NCBI GenBank assembly: GCA_036504515.1
Contig: DASXVA010000007.1
Location: 434,001 to 498,000, forward strand
Reading direction: 5' to 3'
DNA: 64,000 bases
Origin: AWTP1-18 sp036504515
Lineage (GTDB): Bacteria > Pseudomonadota > Gammaproteobacteria > Burkholderiales > Rhodocyclaceae
The position numbers and the translations under genes were made by a program. Below the pieces are notes generated by a model. It searched no databases, was not told where the DNA came from, and saw only the letters and a program-made list of their open reading frames with translations. Positions 40,509-47,576 of this stretch are shown here, one piece after another. Within the stretch, counting starts at the first letter, position 1. The number at the start of each line of letters is the position of its first letter.

Positions 40509-43045
40509 GGCCGGCTCCCCGTGGGGAAGGGCCACTCACTGACGGGCACGGAGATCGTGGCTTTCTTCTCCTCTGGTTTCTTAGCCAGGCACTCGGCGTT
40601 CTCGCCATTCACCAGCAGCTCATCGGCCCAGGCCTTGATGCGCTTGAAGTCAGCATTGATGCCATCGCTATCGATCCAGCGGTAGACGTGCTGAGAGGCT
40701 TCCTGGCCGACTATGGCGATCGCTCCATCACGCGTGGCGGTGACCTGGTGAGCGGTGAGGGGGGACGAACTGCCTCCGGTGGTTGCTCCCTTGCGCGTTG
40801 TGTCCACGGCCCAGATCCAGGACTCGGCGCCGATCTGCAGCACGTAGCCCTCTATCTTGGCCTTCTTCGTGTCGATAGTGATCAGCTCGGCCTGGTCGGC
40901 GGCATAGACACCGTGCTCGTTGGGCTGGGGCCAGTCGCCGCTGACCTGGCCGAAGAGGTCGCCATTGGTTGAGTCTGCACCCGTCGCCACAGGCGACTCG
41001 TTCCCAGGCGCAGCCTGGGCTAGATTCTCTTCTTCGCCGGAGTTATCCCCGGTCGCGTCGGAGGTGGGGTTTTCGTTCGCCTGCGCAGCGGGCGCTGGAT
41101 CTGCCTTTGCTTCCAGGTCTTCCAGGGTTTTTCCATTCGCCAGCCATTGCTCGATCCAAGCGGGCTTCTTCCCCTTACCGCTCCAGGTTATCCAGCCAGC
41201 GGAGCCCCATAGGGCGTAGCGGATGTTCGGGCGGGCTTCCAGTCCATCCTCCGCGTCACCTATCCTCGCCGCCGGCGCAGCCATTTTTGGGGTAGGGGCA
41301 GTTTCGGCAAGGCCAGAAGGGGTCGATTTGGTGGTTTTCTTGGGCTTTTTAGAGGGGTTCCCGTTGGTTTTCGGCTGGGAATCGCCGTTGATCTCTGAAA
41401 CTACCTGAGCGCGGATGCGGGTATGGTCAATGCCAAGGAATTCGGCCAGTGCCATGGTGGTATTGGGCTGATCGCGGAATTGCTGCCCATCTTTCCAGTA
41501 GAAGCCGACGATCTTTTCGGAGCGTTGTCGAATGATGGACTCGAACAGGTAGGTGATCACCTTGCCGAGATCCCACTGCTGCATCGCTTTGATCAATGTG
41601 GCCGCTGCTTCTTCTTGGTCGCACTCTTCTGGGATGTGGTGACCGTACTTAGCAACTAAATCCTCGTCGATGCCAGAAAACTCGGCTTCCATGTCGACCC
41701 ATTGGCCAGCAAAGATCTTGATAGTCTTTTCCAGGGTGTCCTGGTCGAACAGGGTGTCGGGTAGGGTAAATAGGCACTGATCAATCAGCCGTTCGCGCCA
41801 TGCGGATTCGATCTTGTTCTCGCGCTCTTTGGCTTCCCGTTCCTTGTGCTCGGCCTCGATCTGCTCTGGGGTAATGACGCGAACTGTCGGGAAGCGTGGC
41901 GTGTCGCCAGTGTTTTCCTCGGGTTGCTCTTGCGGCTTCCAGCCTGCCTTTTGTAAGGCCTCGGCCAAGGCAGAGGGTTCTGCTACTTCAATCAGAATGC
42001 CCTTCTCTTGGTGTCCATTCGACTCAATGAGGGCTGACACTGGAGCAGTGTCGCCAAGGATCTCGCGGTAGGTACGTTCCTCTACATCACCATCAGCCAC
42101 ATCGTCCAGGTCGATGTACTTTTCATCGTCAAGGGTATTACGGCCCCATGGCATGACAGCCTTGGCATCGTCACCGCGCAAAATGGGGATGCTGTTGGCG
42201 GAGGCTTCATCAATCAGCTTCTGTTGCTTGGCGGCTTTCTTGGCATCGAAGCACTTGGTGTCACTGCAGACGTCTGCATCGTCGGTATCGCCGAAAAGCT
42301 CAGGGGCATTTCCGCTACGCTTGGTGCAGTCCTGGCAGCTGCCCACGGTTTCCACCAGGCTGGCATCGGTCAGGCTAAAGGTAGCCTGTTTGAGGCTGAT
42401 GGTGAAGTTATGCTGAATGTGGTTTTTGGCAGCCCGGTAGGACATTGGTTCTGCGCCTTCGACCGCGATTTGCTTCAGTGCCTGTTTCTGCAAGCCTGGG
42501 GTCGGGATGCGGGCGATTAGCAGGGCGGTGGAGGCATCGAGCTTGCGCTCGAACATGATGTTGCGGGCTTCCTGGCATAGGTCCAGCAGTTTGAGGCGGG
42601 CATAGACGTAGGACTTCTTCTGCAAGTCCTTGCCGATCTTGTTGGCGATCTGTTCGACCGTATAGCCGTGCTCTTCCATCAGTAAACGGTAGCCCTCGGC
42701 TTCTTCCAGGGGATGCACGTCGTTGCGCTGCAGGTTTTCGATGATCTGGATCTCAAGCACCTGCTGGTCGGTGAGTTCGCGCCAGAAGGCGGGAATGTCC
42801 GTCATGCCAGCGAGCCGGGAAGCACGCCAGCGCCGCTCGCCCACCACAATTTCATAAAGCGGTTCGCCCTTGGGGTTAGGGCGCACAGTAATGGGCTGGA
42901 TGACGCCATGATCCTTGATGGTAGCTGCCAGTTCAGCTAGAGCGCCCTCGTCGAAATGCTTGCGGGGGTTGGTGGGCGAGGGGGTAATGTCGACCAGGGG
43001 GATGCTTGGCAGCGCCAAGGCGCCAGCCGGGGTAGGTGCGTTCAT
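40505..43045 (-). CDS. ParB-like nuclease protein with H-NS-like domain
   Basis: An 846-aa protein. Residues about 10-110 are a ParB/Spo0J N-terminal domain (PLVDITPSPTNPRKHFDE, YEIVVGERRWRASRLAG, IIENLQRNDVHPLEEAEGY). A helix-turn-helix near 120-200 and a cysteine cluster (CQDC, then DVCSDTKC) follow, then a long acidic/helical region. Near residues 607-648 is a segment like the H-NS C-terminal DNA-binding motif (ITWSGKGKKPAWIEQWL, then GKTLEDLEA). A second ordered region ends the protein. The ATG at 43045 overlaps the RT stop by ATGA. It may organise or replicate phage DNA; the exact role is unknown. Confidence 0.85.
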   Translation of the reverse strand: MNAPTPAGALALPSIPLVDITPSPTNPRKHFDEGALAELAATIKDHGVIQPITVRPNPKGEPLYEIVVGERRWRASRLAGMTDIPAFWRELTDQQVLEIQIIENLQRNDVHPLEEAEGYRLLMEEHGYTVEQIANKIGKDLQKKSYVYARLKLLDLCQEARNIMFERKLDASTALLIARIPTPGLQKQALKQIAVEGAEPMSYRAAKNHIQHNFTISLKQATFSLTDASLVETVGSCQDCTKRSGNAPELFGDTDDADVCSDTKCFDAKKAAKQQKLIDEASANSIPILRGDDAKAVMPWGRNTLDDEKYIDLDDVADGDVEERTYREILGDTAPVSALIESNGHQEKGILIEVAEPSALAEALQKAGWKPQEQPEENTGDTPRFPTVRVITPEQIEAEHKEREAKERENKIESAWRERLIDQCLFTLPDTLFDQDTLEKTIKIFAGQWVDMEAEFSGIDEDLVAKYGHHIPEECDQEEAAATLIKAMQQWDLGKVITYLFESIIRQRSEKIVGFYWKDGQQFRDQPNTTMALAEFLGIDHTRIRAQVVSEINGDSQPKTNGNPSKKPKKTTKSTPSGLAETAPTPKMAAPAARIGDAEDGLEARPNIRYALWGSAGWITWSGKGKKPAWIEQWLANGKTLEDLEAKADPAPAAQANENPTSDATGDNSGEEENLAQAAPGNESPVATGADSTNGDLFGQVSGDWPQPNEHGVYAADQAELITIDTKKAKIEGYVLQIGAESWIWAVDTTRKGATTGGSSSPLTAHQVTATRDGAIAIVGQEASQHVYRWIDSDGINADFKRIKAWADELLVNGENAECLAKKPEEKKATISVPVSEWPFPTGSRP

Positions 43046-44241
43046 GCGTGGTTTCTCCTGCGGTAGGTTTTGGTGATGGCGCCGTTGATGGTGTGGCCTC
43101 GTCGGCGAAGGTGATTTGCCAGTCGGCACCGTTGCTGGTGGCTGGCGGTGGCTTGGCGGAACAAGCCAAAGTAGCTGTTGGCGGTTTCAAACAAAGAATC
43201 GGTAGGTACTGTCATGACCCGTGTCATGGCCGCGTTGGCGGTACGTTTGCGGGGTTCAGTACGCCATGGCTTGATGACGTGCCCGACAAAATCAATCCCA
43301 CGATCTATTGGTTGAAGAATGGTCTTGGTGGGGTTGATGCGAAGACCGAGGCGTTTGATAACAAAAGCTTCAATTTGCTCTTTCGCATCGTTTAGCCACT
43401 GTGGTGATTCATGCAGAAGGACAAAATCATCCACATAGCGGATGTAGTGCTTAGCGCCGATCTTGTGTTTGCAGAACTGATCCAGTACGTCGAGAAAAAC
43501 GTTGGCAAAGAATTGGCTGGACAGGTTGCCGATGGGTAGCCCTAGATGACTTGGCTGGTTGGTCAGGCGCTTATGTTCCGGCACTAGGCCAAGCAGATCG
43601 ATACGGCCCCTATACTCAAAGTTCTGGCGCGGGTCATGAAACAGGATGGTATCGGTCAGCCCTAACCACCAGGGCTCAGTGATTCGGGCTGCTAGTAGTT
43701 CATATAGAACCTGCTTGTTGATGGAGACAAAGAAGTTAGCCACATCCATCTTGAGATAGAAGGCTGGCTTGCTCCAGTTTTGGGTAATGCTGCGCACTTT
43801 TGATTCCAGCCGCTTGGCGGCGTAGAGGGTGCCCCGGCCCGGAATGCAAGCGCAGGAATCGGCGATGAAGCTGGCGTAGTACCGTGGCGCAACATGGTTG
43901 TAGAGCAGGTGGTGAACGATGCGGTCCCGGAAGTCGGCAGCCCATACCTCGCGAGGCTTCGGGCGGGTGACAACAAAGCAGATGCTGCGACCAGGACGAT
44001 AGGTTCCCTCGACCAGTTCATCGTAAAGGTTGCACAGGTTTCGCTCTAGGTGCTGCTCAAAGTCCAGGGCGCTTTCGGTATTGCGTTTGTTCTCCCGGCA
44101 GGCGTAATAGGCCTGTACCAGTGCAATAAAAAGATCAGCAGGGTGGTGCCGTGTTTCATCTGCGGATGGCGCGAGCAGGCAGCTTGTTGTTGGTGTTGTT
44201 GTTGTTCTGGTTGCCGTTGTTGAAATCCTGGTACCAGGCAT
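43042..44241 (-). CDS. DGR reverse transcriptase
   Basis: Reverse transcriptase of a diversity-generating retroelement. RT motifs appear in order: an N-terminal region after YACRENKRNTESALDFEQHL, FYLKMDVANFFVSI (catalytic Asp), the DGR-specific LPIGNLSSQFFANVFL (IGxxxSQ where group II introns have QGxxxSP), and YIRYVDDFVLL with the YVDD catalytic pair near residue 268. No maturase or endonuclease domain follows. RT similarity begins near 44127, where no ATG or ribosome site is seen. The frame stays open through the template repeat to the ATG at 44241 used here, so the true start is uncertain. It copies the template RNA with errors at adenines. Confidence 0.9.
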   Translation of the reverse strand: MPGTRISTTATRTTTTPTTSCLLAPSADETRHHPADLFIALVQAYYACRENKRNTESALDFEQHLERNLCNLYDELVEGTYRPGRSICFVVTRPKPREVWAADFRDRIVHHLLYNHVAPRYYASFIADSCACIPGRGTLYAAKRLESKVRSITQNWSKPAFYLKMDVANFFVSINKQVLYELLAARITEPWWLGLTDTILFHDPRQNFEYRGRIDLLGLVPEHKRLTNQPSHLGLPIGNLSSQFFANVFLDVLDQFCKHKIGAKHYIRYVDDFVLLHESPQWLNDAKEQIEAFVIKRLGLRINPTKTILQPIDRGIDFVGHVIKPWRTEPRKRTANAAMTRVMTVPTDSLFETANSYFGLFRQATASHQQRCRLANHLRRRGHTINGAITKTYRRRNHA

Positions 44242-44265
44242 AATTTGAATTGGCTGCGTGCTGCG
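44160..44265 (-). repeat. DGR template repeat (TR)
   Basis: A 106-base block between avd and the RT that matches two variable repeats (44842-44947 and 45366-45471). Read in the frame of the target proteins it encodes AWYQDFNNGNQNNNNTNNKL; eleven AAC or AAT asparagine codons make adenine-directed mutation give many amino acids without stop codons. The 3' part (CTGCCTGCTCGCGCC) is GC-rich and conserved, as expected for the initiation-of-mutagenic-homology region. No gene product is needed from it. Confidence 0.93.
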
Positions 44266-44423
44266 ACCTATCGTGCTATCTACGTCGCCCTGCCGAAGTC
44301 CGTTCTGGCCGATCAGCAAGGAAACTGCGCCGGACTGTTCCGGCAGGCTGCCGGTAGTCTCCGTGATGCACATAGCGGTGGCCTTGTGAGCCAGCGGCAC
44401 GACCAGATCAAGAATTCGCACAG

Positions 44424-44795
44424 TCATGGGAGCCTTGACCCCCGTGAATCGGGCGATGCGGCGGAACGGCGCCATGCCACAGCCTGTTTACCGATACTTT
44501 GGGTGAGCGGCATCGTTCGAGCGAATTGCTCGGTCGAAATGAATCGCTTATCCCGTGCAAGGCGCAAGAGGAGAACTGCTACCTGAATATGCTCAATGAG
44601 CTGGTCCAGATGAGGCGTTTTTTCTCGGGCGACATTGGCTCGAAAGATGGACACTAGGACTGCCAGACATTCATCGCGCAACTCACCGCCCAGGGAGTGC
44701 TTAAAGTCCCTGCGCATGTTTTTTATGAGATCCACGACAATGTCCAGCAGGTCGTAGGCTGTCTTATGTATCGGTAGCTCGGTGTGGAGTGCCAT
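44424..44795 (-). CDS. avd: DGR accessory variability determinant (Avd)
   Basis: A 123-aa four-helix-bundle protein of the bAvd/DGR accessory family. Hallmarks are LPIHKTAYDLLDIVVDLIKN, the central LGGELRDECLAVLVSIFRAN, the LLRLARDKRFIS segment and the ending GKQAVAWRRS. It binds the RT and template RNA and is needed for retrohoming in the Bordetella phage system. It is basic at the C-terminus. It lies between the second target gene and the template, the classic target-avd-TR-RT order. Confidence 0.92.
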   Translation of the reverse strand: MALHTELPIHKTAYDLLDIVVDLIKNMRRDFKHSLGGELRDECLAVLVSIFRANVAREKTPHLDQLIEHIQVAVLLLRLARDKRFISTEQFARTMPLTQSIGKQAVAWRRSAASPDSRGSRLP

Positions 44796-44825
44796 GCTGA
44801 GTAAGGAAATAGTTAAAGGACTGAA

Positions 44826-45314
44826 TTACTCAATGGATTCGCTGCGGATGGCGCGAGCAGGCAGCTTGCCGTCGGTGTCGCTGCTGCTCTGGAGGCCGCT
44901 GGTGAAACCCTGGTACCAGGCACAACCTGAAATGGCTGCGGGCTGCTCGCGGGTCCAGTACGCTTCTTTCTTGAATTGCTCGGGCATGGTGGCAAAGAGA
45001 AGTGCCCCCTCTACTCGGTCGAAAAGCTGGCCACCTATGCTGGCTGCCCACTCCATTTGGTGCTTCCAATTGGCATCAGCGTTTTCACCGGGCAGCAAGA
45101 TGATGTGTTTACGAATCTTGGGAGTGATGATGGCGCCGAGGTAAATCTCTCCATCGGCTAGAGGGGGTTGCTTGATAAGCATGCTGCTATCAGTCATCTG
45201 CGCGCTGCTGGCTAATAGCTTCTTGATCCACAGATCAGCCAAAGTAGCCGCCGGGATGGTGACATCAGCGCCAGCAACAGCCAGCGTTATCGACTCGTTT
45301 TGATTGACGCGCAC
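44826..45314 (-). CDS. DGR variable protein 1 (C-type lectin-like)
   Basis: A 162-aa target protein. An N-terminal region of unknown fold (residues 1-70) precedes a DUF1566/C-type-lectin-like domain: YLGAIITPKIRKHIILLPG, a Trp-containing helix HQMEWAASIGGQL, YWTREQPAAISG and the ending LPARAIR. Residues about 123-158 are encoded by the variable repeat, and the changed side chains (I, G, C, G, T, S, L, S, D) would face one surface. The start is GTG with an AGGAG site. No signal peptide is seen. It probably displays a ligand-binding face; the ligand is unknown. Confidence 0.88.
   Translation of the reverse strand: MRVNQNESITLAVAGADVTIPAATLADLWIKKLLASSAQMTDSSMLIKQPPLADGEIYLGAIITPKIRKHIILLPGENADANWKHQMEWAASIGGQLFDRVEGALLFATMPEQFKKEAYWTREQPAAISGCAWYQGFTSGLQSSSDTDGKLPARAIRSESIE
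44842..44947 (-). repeat. DGR variable repeat 1 (VR1)
   Basis: Aligned to the template without gaps. From the shared GCAGCC to the GC-rich end it differs at 16 positions, all adenines in the template strand (for example AAT to GGT, AAC to CTC, AAC to GGC). It lies at the 3' end of the first target gene. Confidence 0.93.
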
Positions 45315-45346
45315 GGCGTTATCTCCTGAAAGAAATGGATGAAGGA

Positions 45347-45964
45347 TTAAAGGGGTAAATGAAATCTGCGGACGGCGCGAGCAGGCAGCTTGAGGTTGGT
45401 GTTGAGGCCGTACTGGACGCCGTAGCTGAAACCCTGGTACCAGGCAAAATAGGAAATGGCTGCGTGCTGCGTGGATGTCCAGTAGGCATCAGCTTCAAAA
45501 GCCTCGACACCTCCCTCCTGGAAAGCCTCGATAACCGTCTGAGCAGGGTTTTCCAGCGAATAAGGACGAGTCGGCGGCAGGGCTGACAAGTTGATGCCGG
45601 AGCGCGCGTACTGGGAGTTCTTAGCAGTACCAGGCTTGAATACCCGGTAGATGATTTCCTTCTCATCTTGAGCTGGGATGTAGAAATCGGTGCAACCATC
45701 GATTTCCAGTTCAAGCGCCCACTGGGCCAGCTTGCTGCCAGCCTCAGCCATTGCCCGGGTATTAGCTAGGCCGTCGTAGAAAGATTTGGCACCAGGGATA
45801 TCCTTGTAGTTAGGAATCCAGATGGTGGGCTTGTGTTCCCCCAAGGCTTTGGGCGGTACTGCCAAGCCATAACGTTGATCATCAATCAGAATGGTGCCAG
45901 CAAAGAAGCCACCAGGGACGGTAGCGCCAATGGCGGGGATGATGGTTGGTGCGGGTGCATTCAT
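45347..45964 (-). CDS. DGR variable protein 2 (C-type lectin-like)
   Basis: A 205-aa target protein. The N-terminal 40 residues (PAIGATVPGGFFAGTILIDD) differ from protein 1. The rest is a formylglycine-sulfatase/DUF1566-like lectin fold: PTIWIPNYKDIPGAKSFYDG, DFYIPAQDEKEIIYR, YWTSTQHAAISYFAWYQGF and LPARAVRRF. Residues about 165-200 are the variable repeat, rich in Tyr, Ser, Leu, Val and Gly at the mutable sites. The ATG at 45964 has an AAGGA site and is preferred over the frame start at 46021. It is 32 bases upstream of protein 1 in the same transcript. Confidence 0.88.
   Translation of the reverse strand: MNAPAPTIIPAIGATVPGGFFAGTILIDDQRYGLAVPPKALGEHKPTIWIPNYKDIPGAKSFYDGLANTRAMAEAGSKLAQWALELEIDGCTDFYIPAQDEKEIIYRVFKPGTAKNSQYARSGINLSALPPTRPYSLENPAQTVIEAFQEGGVEAFEADAYWTSTQHAAISYFAWYQGFSYGVQYGLNTNLKLPARAVRRFHLPL
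45366..45471 (-). repeat. DGR variable repeat 2 (VR2)
   Basis: Gap-free match to the template with 17 differences, all at template adenines, including one in the GC-rich end (ATC to GTC). It shares the 5' block CGCAGCACGCAGCC with the template, more than VR1 does, so it may be the closer or more recent recipient. Confidence 0.93.
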
Positions 45965-45975
45965 GGTGATTCCTT

Positions 45976-46161
45976 TCAGATTGAATAAGGACTGGTGGGT
46001 TTGCTTTTGCAGGAAGTGCAAAGGCGGTTTCGTTGCCGGTCTTCGCTGGGGAAGGGCTTAAGGCAGCACATGCAGGGGATTAGCTCCCTGCGGCTAGTGG
46101 CTGCGCGATGAGGGCCGCTGACGGGCTTGCGGTCCTTGATGATCGTGATCGCCCGATTCAT
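45976..46161 (-). CDS. Small zinc-ribbon phage protein
   Basis: A 61-aa basic protein with two cysteine pairs, CMCC and CTSC, about 16 residues apart (ELIPCMCCLKPFPSED, RLCTSCKSK), which form a likely zinc ribbon. Phage zinc-ribbon proteins of this size often bind DNA or RNA polymerase; no function is assigned. It overlaps the upstream ATPase stop by ATGA and precedes the first variable-protein gene by 11 bases. Confidence 0.65.
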   Translation of the reverse strand: MNRAITIIKDRKPVSGPHRAATSRRELIPCMCCLKPFPSEDRQRNRLCTSCKSKPTSPYSI

Positions 46162-46535
46162 AGCTTGATCACTCGGAAGCGACGGCCTGGCTCAATCTTT
46201 GGAAGGGGATCAGCATCGCTGGTACAAAAGATGAAGTTCGGCACCTTGACCGTTTCCGCCACGCCGTACTTTTTTTCTACCTTGATGGTGGGGGTAGTAA
46301 TTAGTGCCTTAAGCCAGCACTGCTGTTCTTTGTTCTCTGGGAAGCCTTCAACAATTACTGTTTGCTTGGCGTGTGCCAGAAGATCGTTCAGTCCTTGATG
46401 CGATTCCAATCGATCAGCACTGACCTCGATAAACGAACCATACCGTTCGGCAATCTTCCGAGCCAATGTGGTCTTTCCGCTGCCCTGGGCCCCGACGATG
46501 ACAAGTGCTTGCCCTTGCTTTAGTTCGTGTTCCAT
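46158..46535 (-). CDS. Small P-loop ATPase
   Basis: A 125-aa AAA-like protein with Walker A GAQGSGKTTLARKIAE near residue 15 and a probable Walker B TVIVEGFPEN near residue 60. The end GRRFRVIKL resembles arginine-finger regions of helicase-like phage ATPases. It is too short for a complete AAA+ module, so it may bind a partner or act as a kinase-like enzyme. The start has a GAGGAA site. Confidence 0.72.
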   Translation of the reverse strand: MEHELKQGQALVIVGAQGSGKTTLARKIAERYGSFIEVSADRLESHQGLNDLLAHAKQTVIVEGFPENKEQQCWLKALITTPTIKVEKKYGVAETVKVPNFIFCTSDADPLPKIEPGRRFRVIKL

Positions 46536-46550
46536 ATCTATTCCTCAGTA

Positions 46551-46661
46551 TTAATAATCAGTAGTGGCGATGCGCTGATTGGAGGCAACCTCATGCACCC
46601 AAACGCGGTAGTCGCGCAGCCAAGCGGCGGCACGGTGGAGGAGGGCAGTCAGGCTGCGCAT
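46551..46661 (-). CDS. Small ORF in early operon
   Basis: A 36-codon frame (MRSLTALLHRAAAWLRDYRV, then about 16 further residues) that fills the gap between two early genes. It overlaps the upstream stop by 13 bases and ends 16 bases before the ATPase start. It encodes a basic amphipathic helix. No ribosome site beyond the overlap is seen. Support is the fit to the gap. Confidence 0.45.
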   Translation of the reverse strand: MRSLTALLHRAAAWLRDYRVWVHEVASNQRIATTDY

Positions 46662-47017
46662 GGCTTGACCAGTTCCAGGGTGGTTTTGCTGGGCGCCTGA
46701 ATGACGACTGACAGCTCAAGGCCATTGGCCTCGGCGCGGAAGCTGCGCAGGTTGAGGGAGTCGCCATCTACCGTGCCAACATGGACCATGGCAAAGCCCG
46801 CATGCTCAATGGCGCTGATGGCCGGGGCAAAGGGGGAGAGGATGAAGACAATGACCGTCAGGGCCATTTCGTCCAGATTGGCCTGGGCTTGGGCATTGAA
46901 GCCGGCATTGCGCAGCAGATCGGAAAGGTCTTCAGCCATGCGTAGCCGGGGAATGGCGTTGAGCAGTTTTGTCTGCTGATCAACGATCTGCTTTTGCAGT
47001 TTGAGGATGAGTGCCAT
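46649..47017 (-). CDS. Phage early protein, unknown
   Basis: Not recognised. A 122-aa product. The N-terminal half is helical (LILKLQKQIVDQQTKLLNAI) and the centre is hydrophobic (MALTVIVFILSPFAPAISAI), followed by a beta-rich end (SVVIQAPSKTTLELV). The ATG at 47017 comes one base after the previous stop; the longer frame from 47152 translates the upstream gene in another frame and is rejected. Confidence 0.6.
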   Translation of the reverse strand: MALILKLQKQIVDQQTKLLNAIPRLRMAEDLSDLLRNAGFNAQAQANLDEMALTVIVFILSPFAPAISAIEHAGFAMVHVGTVDGDSLNLRSFRAEANGLELSVVIQAPSKTTLELVKPCAA

Positions 47018-47018
47018 A

Positions 47019-47204
47019 TCAGTGGGCCTTGGGTTGGGTTGCAGACGTCTGCACAGCAGCCTCCGGGGCCGTGTGATCGGCTTCGGATTCAAGGGTGTCG
47101 CGCAGGTAGGGGTTAGCCAGGGCCAGTTCAAGGCTGATGCCACGGTCGCCAAGATGGGCGGTTTGGTAGGCGGCCTGGAGTTCGGGAAGGGAGTGAAGTG
47201 GCAT
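47019..47204 (-). CDS. Small phage protein, unknown
   Basis: A 61-aa acidic protein (MPLHSLPELQAAYQTAHLGD onward) with no recognised domain. It lies between two early genes with gaps of 11 and 1 bases on the same strand. Its Ala/Glu-rich end is probably disordered. Confidence 0.55.
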   Translation of the reverse strand: MPLHSLPELQAAYQTAHLGDRGISLELALANPYLRDTLESEADHTAPEAAVQTSATQPKAH

Positions 47205-47215
47205 TTCCGCTTCCC

Positions 47216-47425
47216 TCAGTGCGTGTAAGCCAAGCGGCTGACGAACTGAAACAAGCCGCTGGGGCTGGAGCGCTTGCCTAAGCGAACATCACCGGTATCG
47301 GTATCCCGATAGACGACGTAGTCGGTGCCTGAGTTGGTCTTGCACTCGGCAATGTGCATGCCGTAGTCGCGGGCAATCTGCTTGGCCTGCTGGATTTGCC
47401 GGGCGGGTGTGTGCTGCTTTGCCAT
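47216..47425 (-). CDS. First gene of the PL operon, unknown
   Basis: A 69-aa basic protein (MAKQHTPARQIQQAKQIARD then GTDYVVYRDTDTGDVRLGKR). The ATG at 47425 has a GGGAGA site and lies about 40 bases from the predicted transcript start. Being first in the leftward operon places it where lambda has N, but no arginine-rich RNA-binding motif is obvious, so antitermination is unproven. Confidence 0.6.
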   Translation of the reverse strand: MAKQHTPARQIQQAKQIARDYGMHIAECKTNSGTDYVVYRDTDTGDVRLGKRSSPSGLFQFVSRLAYTH

Positions 47426-47470
47426 GACGTTCTCCCAAGAAATGCCCCCGGGGTGGGGTGCGCTTGGGTG

Positions 47471-47516
47471 AATTATCACGAATGTGTTTTACTGTGTCAA
47501 CACGAATGTGATAATT
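47471..47516 (-). promoter_or_regulatory. PL-like promoter with two operators
   Basis: Minus-strand promoter TTGACA (plus 47495-47500), 17-base spacer, GATAAT (plus 47472-47477). Two copies of an operator flank and overlap it: AATTATCACGAATGTG at 47471-47486 and CACGAATGTGATAATT at 47501-47516, in opposite orientation. The same motif occurs at the rightward promoter. Binding by the CI-like protein would shut the leftward early operon. Confidence 0.85.
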
Positions 47517-47576
47517 CATTTTAATAGGCAATAAAAACCCCGCCGCAGCGGGTTGTGGATCGGTCTGAATAATTGC

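Noticed and set aside
43042..44241. Group II intron or retron reverse transcriptase
   Set aside because: No maturase or HNH domain, IGxxxSQ instead of QGxxxSP, and Avd plus TR/VR repeats are present; no msr/msd-like structure was seen.
44245..44586. 113-codon plus-strand frame between RT and avd
   Set aside because: It is antisense to the avd-template region of the retroelement; no support beyond being open.
44160..45471. Treating the three 106-base repeats as a CRISPR or simple duplication
   Set aside because: Only three copies, widely spaced, with one non-coding template and two gene ends differing only at adenines; spacers and cas genes are absent. No CRISPR array was seen anywhere in the window.
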